Part shown: piece by piece, positions 1-5,184 of the stretch
Layout of the letters: the number at the start of each line of letters is the position of its first letter
Numbering within the stretch: the first letter of the stretch is position 1
From: Thermococcaceae archaeon
GTDB taxonomy: Archaea; Methanobacteriota_B; Thermococci; Thermococcales; Thermococcaceae
Length of the DNA stretch: 6,626 nucleotides
Assembly: GCA_026986455.1 (NCBI GenBank)
Contig: JALSON010000357.1
Location: forward strand, 1-6,626
Direction: 5' to 3'
The notes under the pieces: model-generated
The model's input: only the letters and a program-made list of their open reading frames with translations
Told to the model about the DNA's origin: nothing
Databases searched by the model: none
Made by a program: the position numbers and the translations under genes

Positions 1-548
1 AGCTCCCTGACCCTTTCAGTGAGCTTCTTGGTGACGTTCTTCATGTTGGTAGGGAAGTCAAGGTTCGGGTCTATCGGGACAGTCTCAAGGATGTGTCTTC
101 CAGCTGCCTTCTCCATCTCGTCCTTGAGGACGACCATCGGTTCGAAGGTAACGTGAAGCGTCGTGACATCGTTCCCGATCTCCTGCCAGGCCTTGGCTAT
201 GGGATACACCTCGACTATTCCCGTGTAGGCTCCAATCGCCAGTATCTTGCCAAACCTTTCCATCTCCGCAGGGTTCCCCAGCGGGCCGGCTATGTTGAGT
301 ATCCCATCGCCCTCCTTCAGCTCGGCCGCCATCCTTGCGGTGGTCTTTCCGCGGGTGAAGACTATGAGAACTATCCAGCCCTCCTCCTTATCCCACATGA
401 CGGGTGTTAGGGGAATCCTCTCCCCGTTTTTAAATGCCCTGACTATGACGAACTGGCCGGGCTGAACCTTTTTGGCAACATGGGGAGCGTGAATCTTAAA
501 CCAGGTGTTTCTCATGGCGATTTCCCTTTTTTCAAGGATTTTATACAC
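1..548 (-). CDS. NfnS/SudB-like FAD/NAD-binding oxidoreductase subunit (3' end missing)
   Basis: The first 182 codons are visible; the C-terminus lies beyond base 1. The protein belongs to the ferredoxin-NADP+ reductase family that includes dihydroorotate dehydrogenase electron-transfer subunits, SudB and NfnS. Such subunits carry FAD and bind NAD(P)H, and pair with a flavin/iron-sulfur large subunit for cytoplasmic electron transfer or bifurcation. Visible parts: an FAD-binding barrel with PGQFV (residues 30-34), GERIPLT (42-48, matching the R-x-x-S/T flavin motif) and RGKTT (66-70), then GPLGNP (88-93) and a nucleotide-binding segment AIGAYTGIVEVYPIAKA (104-120). The usual GGG-x-G is replaced there by GAYTG, which suggests a specialised paralogue. 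The C-terminal cysteines that would bind a 2Fe-2S cluster are not in the window. The GTG start (546-548) is chosen because GGAGGTG (555-561) precedes it by 6 bases and the upstream ATG frame stops at once. The large-subunit gene is expected downstream, outside the window. Family is sure; the exact paralogue (NfnI, NfnII/Xfn or SudB) is inferred. Confidence 0.85.
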   Translation of the reverse strand, partial: MYKILEKREIAMRNTWFKIHAPHVAKKVQPGQFVIVRAFKNGERIPLTPVMWDKEEGWIVLIVFTRGKTTARMAAELKEGDGILNIAGPLGNPAEMERFGKILAIGAYTGIVEVYPIAKAWQEIGNDVTTLHVTFEPMVVLKDEMEKAAGRHILETVPIDPNLDFPTNMKNVTKKLTERVRE

Positions 549-554
549 GATGAA

Positions 555-561
555 CACCTCC
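555..561 (-). promoter_or_regulatory. Shine-Dalgarno site deciding the GTG start of the NfnS-like gene
   Basis: On the minus strand GGAGGTG is followed by TTCATC and then the GTG start. It is the only strong ribosome binding site upstream. It rules out the internal ATG at codon 12 and the upstream ATG, whose frame closes after eight codons. Confidence 0.75.
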
Positions 562-593
562 GTTCATATGTTCAGGTATGAGCATCTACATGG

Positions 594-610
594 GTTTGAA
601 ACCTTTGGTG
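594..610 (+). promoter_or_regulatory. SurR-like motif, near the expected transcription start
   Basis: The plus strand reads GTTTGAAACCTTTGGTG. This fits the SurR consensus GTTn3AACn5GTT known from Thermococcales except for the last base (GTG instead of GTT). The core GGTTT-G-AAACC (593-603) is a perfect inverted repeat. It lies just downstream of the TATA box of the NfnS-like gene, around its expected transcription start, a position that would favour repression. This assignment rests on motif match alone. Confidence 0.4.
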
Positions 611-618
611 TTTATAAA
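611..618 (-). promoter_or_regulatory. TATA box of the NfnS-like gene
   Basis: The minus strand reads TTTATAAA, a strong archaeal TATA element. Transcription would start about 25 bases downstream, near 590, giving a leader of roughly 40 bases that contains the GGAGGTG site. There is no other gene between this box and the GTG start at 548. Confidence 0.65.
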
Positions 619-627
619 GATATTGAT

Positions 628-644
628 AACCTCTGGTTCAATAC
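628..644 (-). promoter_or_regulatory. SurR-like motif upstream of the TATA box
   Basis: The minus strand reads GTATTGAACCAGAGGTT, which matches the SurR consensus GTTn3AACn5GTT with one mismatch (GTA for the first GTT). It sits about 10 bases upstream of the TATA box at 611-618, where an archaeal activator would bind. SurR is the redox- and sulfur-responsive regulator of electron-flow genes in Thermococcales, so its presence before an NfnS/SudB-type gene makes biological sense. Binding is inferred. Confidence 0.45.
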
Positions 645-670
645 TGCGACGGCATAACAAGACCTTCTGT

Positions 671-703
671 GAAAAATGCCGGAAATCGAAAAGAGAACAG
701 AAA
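671..703 (-). terminator. Possible T-rich terminator downstream of trmI
   Basis: Directly after the trmI stop the minus-strand transcript is pyrimidine-rich, with TTTT runs and a TTTTT at 672-676. Archaeal termination commonly uses such U-rich stretches without a hairpin. The signal is modest. The next gene downstream has its own TATA box, which supports an end of transcription here. Confidence 0.3.
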
Positions 704-1465
704 TTATAGCTTTCTGATGAATGTTATGTAGCCGGTGTGGGCGAGCATGGTCGTCTTCGGCCTCATGCACTCCTTCTTTACTTCATGCTCCCTGACGAGG
801 ACTTCAACGACCCTCGGCTTGTAAAACTCCTCCCTGTACTCCTGGAAGGCCTGGAAGAAGCGGTGAACCTGGTTCATGCACGGTGTGTATGCAACGAAGT
901 AGCCGCCGGGACGGAGCACCTCAACGGCATGGGGGAGGACGTTCTCGGGCTGGGGCAGGTCGAGGATGATGTGGTCAGCGCTTTCCTCGTCTATGCCGTC
1001 GTAGATGTTTTTGAGCTTTATCGTTACCCTGTCTGAGAAGCCTGCAAGCTCGATGTTCTTCCGGGCTATCTTTACAAAGTCCTCCCTGACCTCGTAGCTT
1101 ATGACCCTTCCGCTCGGCCCAACTATGTTCGCAAGGAAAATTGTGAGCGCCCCGCTCCCAACGCCGGCCTCTATCACGGTGTTTCCGGGTGATATGCCGG
1201 CGTAGGTGATGATTATGCCTGCATCCTTCGGGTGGACGATCTGGGGCCCGCGCTTCATTTTCGCTATGATGTCATTGACATCGGGCTTCAGTATTCTGAA
1301 CTCCTTCCCCTTGTGGCTGAGAATGCTTTCCCCGTAGTCCTTTTCAAGGAGCTCACCCAGTCTCAGAATCCCCAGATCGGTGTGGAACTCTTCATTCCTA
1401 GCTGTTATCAGATATCTTTTCCCCCTGGGGTCAATCAGGAGAACTCTGTCGCCCTCTTTTATCAC
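704..1465 (-). CDS. trmI: tRNA (adenine-N1)-methyltransferase TrmI (m1A57/m1A58)
   Basis: This 253-residue class I SAM-dependent methyltransferase modifies N1 of adenosine in the T-loop of tRNA; the archaeal enzyme acts on positions 57 and 58. An N-terminal small beta domain (about 1-70) starts IKEGDRVLLIDPRGKRY. The Rossmann domain follows, with SAM motif I VIEAGVGSGAL (97-107), the acidic strand-2 end YEVRED (124-129), catalytic-region motif LDLPQPE (168-174, Asp169) and the C-terminal GYITF strand. His78 in HPKD and the two cysteines Cys196 and Cys233 fall at the positions known for Pyrococcus abyssi TrmI, where the cysteines form intersubunit disulfides in the tetramer. The GTG at 1463-1465 is preferred over the GTG three codons upstream: AGGTGG lies at the right distance before it, and the resulting length and numbering match the P. 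abyssi protein. It follows the DUF257 gene by 13 bases and is probably co-transcribed with it. Confidence 0.95.
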   Translation of the reverse strand: MIKEGDRVLLIDPRGKRYLITARNEEFHTDLGILRLGELLEKDYGESILSHKGKEFRILKPDVNDIIAKMKRGPQIVHPKDAGIIITYAGISPGNTVIEAGVGSGALTIFLANIVGPSGRVISYEVREDFVKIARKNIELAGFSDRVTIKLKNIYDGIDEESADHIILDLPQPENVLPHAVEVLRPGGYFVAYTPCMNQVHRFFQAFQEYREEFYKPRVVEVLVREHEVKKECMRPKTTMLAHTGYITFIRKL

Positions 1466-1478
1466 CTGCTCCACCTTC

Positions 1479-2099
1479 TTACTTCTTGATCACAACATCC
1501 ACGCTCTCCCCGCTCAATGATATTTCCAGAACGGATGATGATATCTCCTCAAGTATTGCAAGATGTCTTGGGTCCATAAGGTTTCCGTTTATGAAATATA
1601 TCGATGTCCAGTCTTCAATCGGGAGAACGCTCTGGAGTGTTAAAATCGTGCGGATTGCTTTTTCTCCACCGAAGTAGAGGTACTCGGCCAGACCAAATGT
1701 GAAGAAGTATGCGGGCTTGCCGAATTCAGTGACCAGCCTCTTTAAACAGCTGTAGTATCTGTCCATAAACTCCTGGGTATCATACGTCAGGGGTATCTCA
1801 TTGATTACAGTTCCATAGCTCCCCCTTCCGGGCCCTATCTTTATGAGTTTGATATTTCTGATGGCATCGAGAAGGGCTCTGTACCTCTCTCCCGACTCCT
1901 TCCTCAGGTAGTTTCTGAAGGTTAAATCACCGATACCAAAGAAATCATCAACTATAACCTGCTCTCCTTCGGGAATCGAAGGTAGAAGAGTTCCCCACAC
2001 AAAATCTCCGATAGAATAATTGCTGGGATACTCAACAAGTACGGTGCTCCCCCTCCATATCTCGCGGAGCAGATAGTCTCTGAGGGATTTGATATCCAT
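1479..2099 (-). CDS. DUF257 family protein of unknown function
   Basis: A 206-residue cytoplasmic protein that I recognise as the DUF257 family, described from Pyrococcus and relatives and sometimes likened to degenerate KaiC/RecA-type folds. The start resembles KaiC-like proteins (GSTVLVEYPSNYSIGD, 17-32), but where a P-loop would be there is no GK[ST], so ATP binding is not supported. Other recognisable stretches are VIVDDFFGIGDLTFRNYL (48-65), with paired aspartates after a hydrophobic strand, IGPGRGSYG (88-96), and a hydrophobic C-terminal half ending in alternating short strands. No signal peptide or membrane segment is seen. The ATG at 2097-2099 is chosen because GGTGG stands 5 bases before it; a TTG four codons upstream lacks a site. 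It is the first gene of a unit with trmI, and its own TATA-like box lies at about 2130-2142. No function is known to me. Confidence 0.75.
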   Translation of the reverse strand: MDIKSLRDYLLREIWRGSTVLVEYPSNYSIGDFVWGTLLPSIPEGEQVIVDDFFGIGDLTFRNYLRKESGERYRALLDAIRNIKLIKIGPGRGSYGTVINEIPLTYDTQEFMDRYYSCLKRLVTEFGKPAYFFTFGLAEYLYFGGEKAIRTILTLQSVLPIEDWTSIYFINGNLMDPRHLAILEEISSSVLEISLSGESVDVVIKK

Positions 2100-2111
2100 T
2101 ACTCCCACCAA

Positions 2112-2142
2112 AGATTTTTTAATCGTGGCACTTTTAAAATCT
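2112..2142. promoter_or_regulatory. Divergent promoters of the DUF257-trmI unit and srp19
   Basis: Only 57 bases separate the two divergent start codons. For the minus strand, GATTTTAAAAG (about 2130-2140) would place the start of transcription near 2111, giving a short leader with the GGTGG site. For the plus strand, TTTTTTAAT (2114-2122) would start transcription near 2142, just before the GGTG at 2147-2150 that serves srp19. The two TATA-like elements thus lie within about 30 bases of each other, so polymerase binding on one strand could interfere with the other. Boxes are assigned by sequence and spacing only. Confidence 0.45.
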
Positions 2143-2156
2143 TTTAGGTGTAGGGC

Positions 2157-2480
2157 ATGGGAAGGTTTGTTGTATGGACCAGTGAAATTGACAGCAGGCT
2201 GCCGCGGAGATATGGACGGGAGGTTCCCAGAAATCTCGCGGTGGAGAGTCCGAAGATAGGAGAGGTAGTTGAAGCCGCTGAAGCTCTCAAAATGCGCATC
2301 GTAAAGATTGAGAGGGACAGGTTGAATCCCAGACTGGCAGGGCTGGATGAAAACCTGAGAAGCTACGGAAGACTCATCGTTGAGAGCAAATACAGCAAAT
2401 CCAAGAGCCTGCGGCTAATAGCACAAAAGATTAGGGAGTTCCGGAAGTCCAGGGGGAGATCGAAGAGGAAAAGGAAGTAA
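2157..2480 (+). CDS. srp19: Signal recognition particle protein SRP19
   Basis: SRP19 binds the tips of helices 6 and 8 of the 7S SRP RNA and prepares it for SRP54 loading during membrane-protein and secretory targeting. The 107-residue sequence shows the family pattern: an opening strand FVVWTSEIDSRLPRRYGR (4-21) corresponding to the conserved 'Y-P-x-x-I-D-x-x-x-x-x-x-x-GR' RNA-binding start, VPRNLAV (23-29), a helix with EVVEAAEAL (36-44), the loop NPRL (57-60), YGRLIVES (70-77) and a C-terminal helix SLRLIAQKIREF (84-95). A strongly basic tail (96-107) follows and slightly exceeds the usual archaeal length of about 100. The ATG has GGTG at 2147-2150 as a ribosome binding site. The gene diverges from the DUF257-trmI unit, and its stop codon directly abuts the stop of the convergent RAM-domain gene. 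Confidence 0.93.
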   Translation: MGRFVVWTSEIDSRLPRRYGREVPRNLAVESPKIGEVVEAAEALKMRIVKIERDRLNPRLAGLDENLRSYGRLIVESKYSKSKSLRLIAQKIREFRKSRGRSKRKRK

Positions 2481-2720
2481 TCACTCCTCCATTTCTACTA
2501 CTATTGCGGTTGTTGTATCTATAACCCCATCTATATTGTGGATGTCATGCAGGATTTTCCTCGTCAGCTCTCCCAGGTCTGCTGCCTCGATGTGGACTAT
2601 TGCATCATACGGTCCGGTCACCGCATCGGCCCTCGTAACACCGGGAATCTGTCTCAGCTCTTCCATAACCCTTTCAACCTTTCCAATCTCCACAGTCAAT
2701 AAAACATAGGCCCTAACCAT
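2481..2720 (-). CDS. Stand-alone Lrp/AsnC effector-binding (RAM) domain protein
   Basis: A 79-residue protein made only of the C-terminal effector-binding domain of Lrp/AsnC regulators. It has the alpha-beta sandwich order: strand RAYVLLTVEIG (3-13), helix KVERVMEELRQI (14-25), strand VTRADAVTGPYDAIVHIEA (28-46) with the family's GPYD turn, helix DLGELTRKILHDIHNI (48-63), and the final strand of VIDTTTAIVVEM. No helix-turn-helix is present, so it should not bind DNA alone. Such stand-alone domains form rings of dimers and may sense amino acids or co-assemble with full-length Lrp proteins. The ATG at 2718-2720 is chosen because GGTGGTG ends 6 bases before it and the family starts with this MVRAY-type strand; GTG codons 9 and 12 bases upstream lie inside that site. 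It is transcribed divergently from the ABC importer operon. Confidence 0.88.
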   Translation of the reverse strand: MVRAYVLLTVEIGKVERVMEELRQIPGVTRADAVTGPYDAIVHIEAADLGELTRKILHDIHNIDGVIDTTTAIVVEMEE

Positions 2721-2758
2721 TTTTTTCACCACCAGAGAGATTTACGGTTGTAGTTATG

Positions 2759-2779
2759 CCATTTATACCATTTAAGCTT
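2759..2779 (-). promoter_or_regulatory. Promoter of the RAM-domain gene
   Basis: The minus strand carries GGTATAAATGG (2759-2769), a good TATA element that would start transcription near 2738 and leave a leader of about 18 bases with the GGTGGTG site. AAGCTTAAATGG immediately upstream (2768-2779) is a second TATA-like element. Which one is used cannot be told from sequence. Confidence 0.5.
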
Positions 2780-2842
2780 TTCTGATGGTATTAGTTAATG
2801 TCCCGAGAGAGTACCCATGGATTTGAATATAGATTGTTGAAC

Positions 2843-2857
2843 CGAAACACTTATTAT
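2843..2857 (+). promoter_or_regulatory. Promoter of the ABC importer operon
   Basis: CGAAAC (2843-2848) followed by CTTATTAT (2850-2857) fits a purine-rich BRE plus TATA arrangement. Transcription would start near 2878-2881, leaving a leader of about 25 bases that contains GGGGGTGG at 2891-2898. The TATA match is imperfect. No convincing operator dyad was found in the 2733-2903 region. Confidence 0.45.
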
Positions 2858-2903
2858 TGGATTTCGGGTATTATTAACTGCCCAATTTAAGGGGGTGGTT
2901 ATA

Positions 2904-5123
2904 ATGAAAAAACATGTCCCGTTAGTTTTGTTTTTAGTGGGTCTTATGGCTTTTTCAGTAATAGCAAGCGGATGTATTGGGGGCAAAAGCACCACAACAA
3001 CCACAATAACACCTGTAAGCAGTTCATCAGCATCTTCAACAACTTCAACTCAGACCTCAACAACAAGCAGTACATCAACTCAGACGACAAGCACAACCAC
3101 AACGGTTCAGCCTTCGAAAGCCGTCAAATATATAGAATCCCACCTTTCGAAAGCAACGGTTATAGACACACCGAATTATGTTATTGTTGTTGGCCCTGAG
3201 GGGAACGGTGCAAAAGTAAGCAACCTTCCAAATAAACCTGCCATAGTGGTGTCTTATAAAGTAAATTCAGCCAAGACACCAACAATACAGGAATTGATGA
3301 AAGAGGGGCAGGGATTTGGCCAGATAAACCCTGCATTCCTCCGTGATCCAGATATGGATGCCCTTATACAGATTGCAAGGAAAGTAACTGACCTTAAGGT
3401 TAGAGAAGCCCTTTATAATGCTCTGTACATAATGGCAAACAGGAAAGTACCCGAAATAATCTTTGGAGACAACAAAGCAACCCGTGTCTACTGGAATTGG
3501 GTCCACAACTGGTACTACAACCCTGTCCTTGCTCCACGCTGGGATCTTGTTATGGAGGATAAGAATGCTCCAAGCGTGAGCATTGGAATAGGCGATTACA
3601 AAAACGAGCCTGGGACTATAGTTGAAACAACCATCGGATGGCCAAGCTCATTTGACCCTGCATTTGACTATGAGACCTTTGGATGGGCACTCTACCACAA
3701 TGTTGGTGACACCCTTGTCACATACTGGGAAAGTGAAACCAAGAAGGTTTCACCTGATCTCGCTGTTGCGTGGGCCCACAATAAAGATGGAACTGTCTGG
3801 TACTTTGTTATCAGAGGAGGCGTGAAGGCATACGACCCCAAGACAGGGAAGCTCTATCCGATAAATGCCACAGACGTTGAATTCGAGTTCTGGCGTATCC
3901 TCCGTGCAGGTTACTCTGTTAACTGGATGCTTGCCACATATACAAATCTAAGCGCAAGCTATGCCATGAGTGAGAGTGAATTCAAGAAGGTTCTCCAGAA
4001 CGGTTTGATAGCGGACTTCAATGGTAACACTAAGGAAGTTACCTCACTCAACGATCTGCTGAGCTTCTTTGGCTACAGCGGTTCAACCGCAGGTGTCTAC
4101 AAGCTTGTTCTCCCACACCCATATGGCGGAATTCTCAGCGTTTTAGCTGACCCGTACCTCATGGTAATTCCCGCCAAATATATGCTCGGGGACAAGTACA
4201 CTGAGGCTATGAAAGCGGCCAAATGGGGTAAGGATCCAAAAGCTTGGAACAAGTACATCCAGCAGGGTTCAAATGACCCGATTCACAAGATGCTTCAGGA
4301 CAACCTCATCGGCGTCTTTACAGGGCCATTCTACATAAAAGAGGCCAAACAAAACAGCTATATAATCTTGGAGAGGAATCCCTATTACTGGGATGCCGCT
4401 ATCTGGAAAGACCTTGCATCCAAGAATCCAAATCTTGCTGTCACAAAGAGGGTTATCTATGTCCTGTCAAATGATGCCAACACAAGAATAAGCCTCTTCC
4501 AAAAGGGTGTTGCAGATATAGCCGCTATCCCTGTTGACAGACTTGATGCTGTGAAGAATCTCAAGCTTGGTAGCTTCCAGTCAAAGATTGACTCGTTTGT
4601 CACACCGGACATGCTCTTCATCGTGCTCAATGCCCAGAAAGAGCCTCTCAACAATGACCTTGTCAGACAGGCGCTGGCCTGGGCAACTCCATACCAGCAG
4701 GCATATCAGGCGGTTTATAGAGGATATATGGTTCCAAACTACGGTCCAATACCAATTGGATGGCTTGGTTATACAGAGTACAATGTCATCAAATACAAAT
4801 ACAATCTCGCTAAGGCTCTCCAGCTCATTAAGCAATCAGGAATCGATCCAAAGAAATACACTCTAACCATCTATTACAACACAGGAAACACACAGCGTGA
4901 GAAGATCGCCACACTTCTTCAGAACACTTGGGGACAGCTTGGATTCAAAGTGGCTGTAACTCCGCTCTCATGGCCGACCCTCCTCGGAAAGACATCCAAG
5001 GGAGACTTCCAAGTCTATATCGTTGGATGGGCACCAGACTTCCTCGACCCCGATGATTACATTGGACCATTCCTCCAGAGTGCCGTTGTCTTTGACAGTT
5101 TGAATTACGAGATTATAAGCTGA
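2904..5123 (+). CDS. Family 5 ABC importer solute-binding lipoprotein, circularly permuted
   Basis: A 739-residue extracellular binding protein of the DppA/OppA family (family 5) that would deliver oligopeptides or oligosaccharides to the permeases encoded next. A signal peptide MKKHVPLVLFLVGLMAFSV runs into a lipobox IASGC (Cys24). A Ser/Thr-rich tether (about 29-68) and an alpha/beta stretch follow. Residues about 137-216 hold the block that normally ends the family: DPDMDALI, ARKVTD, R-x-ALYN, IMANRKVPEIIF and a final NWYYNP. Only then, from about 237, comes the normal opening block: GTIVETTIGWPSSFDPAF, VSPDLAVAW and FVIRGGVK. The middle includes GPFYI, NPYYW, VRQAL and AREKIATLLQ-like (QREKIATLLQ) motifs. 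The protein stops 28 residues after entering DFLDPDDYIGPF, where normal members continue. The ATG at 2904 is chosen by the GGTGG site; a GTG three codons upstream lies in that site. A T-rich terminator follows the stop. Substrate unknown; family certain, permutation inferred from block order. Confidence 0.9.
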   Translation: MKKHVPLVLFLVGLMAFSVIASGCIGGKSTTTTTITPVSSSSASSTTSTQTSTTSSTSTQTTSTTTTVQPSKAVKYIESHLSKATVIDTPNYVIVVGPEGNGAKVSNLPNKPAIVVSYKVNSAKTPTIQELMKEGQGFGQINPAFLRDPDMDALIQIARKVTDLKVREALYNALYIMANRKVPEIIFGDNKATRVYWNWVHNWYYNPVLAPRWDLVMEDKNAPSVSIGIGDYKNEPGTIVETTIGWPSSFDPAFDYETFGWALYHNVGDTLVTYWESETKKVSPDLAVAWAHNKDGTVWYFVIRGGVKAYDPKTGKLYPINATDVEFEFWRILRAGYSVNWMLATYTNLSASYAMSESEFKKVLQNGLIADFNGNTKEVTSLNDLLSFFGYSGSTAGVYKLVLPHPYGGILSVLADPYLMVIPAKYMLGDKYTEAMKAAKWGKDPKAWNKYIQQGSNDPIHKMLQDNLIGVFTGPFYIKEAKQNSYIILERNPYYWDAAIWKDLASKNPNLAVTKRVIYVLSNDANTRISLFQKGVADIAAIPVDRLDAVKNLKLGSFQSKIDSFVTPDMLFIVLNAQKEPLNNDLVRQALAWATPYQQAYQAVYRGYMVPNYGPIPIGWLGYTEYNVIKYKYNLAKALQLIKQSGIDPKKYTLTIYYNTGNTQREKIATLLQNTWGQLGFKVAVTPLSWPTLLGKTSKGDFQVYIVGWAPDFLDPDDYIGPFLQSAVVFDSLNYEIIS
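2988..3107 (+). repeat. Low-complexity Ser/Thr-rich tether coding sequence
   Basis: The plus strand is an A/C-rich run of mostly ACA/ACT/TCA/AGC codons coding for about 40 Ser, Thr and Gln residues just after the lipobox cysteine. TCAACTCAGAC occurs at 3045-3055 and 3075-3085, a 30-base (10-codon) period. This is the usual flexible, probably O-glycosylated stalk that holds archaeal binding proteins off the membrane; glycosylation is inferred. Such a tract may vary in length between strains. Confidence 0.7.
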
Positions 5124-5142
5124 TTCTTTCTTTTTTTATTTC
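5124..5142 (+). terminator. T-rich terminator or attenuator between binding protein and permease
   Basis: Immediately after the TGA of the binding-protein gene the sequence is ttctttctttttttatttc, a typical archaeal U-rich termination signal with no hairpin needed. Since the permease gene starts 61 bases after the stop, partial readthrough would yield more binding protein than permease, which such importers require. A TATA-like CTTATTATTG at 5148-5157 might restart transcription, but it lies close to the permease start. Confidence 0.6.
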
Positions 5143-5184
5143 AGTGTCTTATTATTGACATTAAAACTCTCAGGAGGGAGAATA

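Noticed and set aside
93..465. Plus-strand open frames at 93-410 and 247-465.
   Set aside because: They lie antisense within the well-supported NfnS-like gene, have no ribosome binding site and show no recognisable family.
711..760. CTGATGA at 714-720 and ATGATGA near 1534, considered as C boxes of C/D box guide RNAs.
   Set aside because: No D or D' box (CTGA) follows at guide-RNA spacing, and both lie inside coding sequence.
2856..2886. ATTGG...CCAAT inverted repeat upstream of the importer operon.
   Set aside because: The arms are only five bases with a loop of about 21 bases, too weak to call an operator or hairpin.
3113..3154. Repeated TTCGAAAGC at 3113-3121 and 3146-3154, each nearly palindromic.
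   Set aside because: The spacing is 33 bases, in frame, and both copies code for Ser-Lys-Ala in the binding protein; coincidence of codon use explains it better than an operator inside the gene.
5082..5184. Possible frameshift or truncation at the 3' end of the binding-protein gene, since family 5 proteins normally continue well past the DPDDY strand.
   Set aside because: Only 61 bases follow before the permease, none of them coding for the missing block, and that block is present in frame near the N-terminus. A terminator directly follows the stop, so the end looks genuine.
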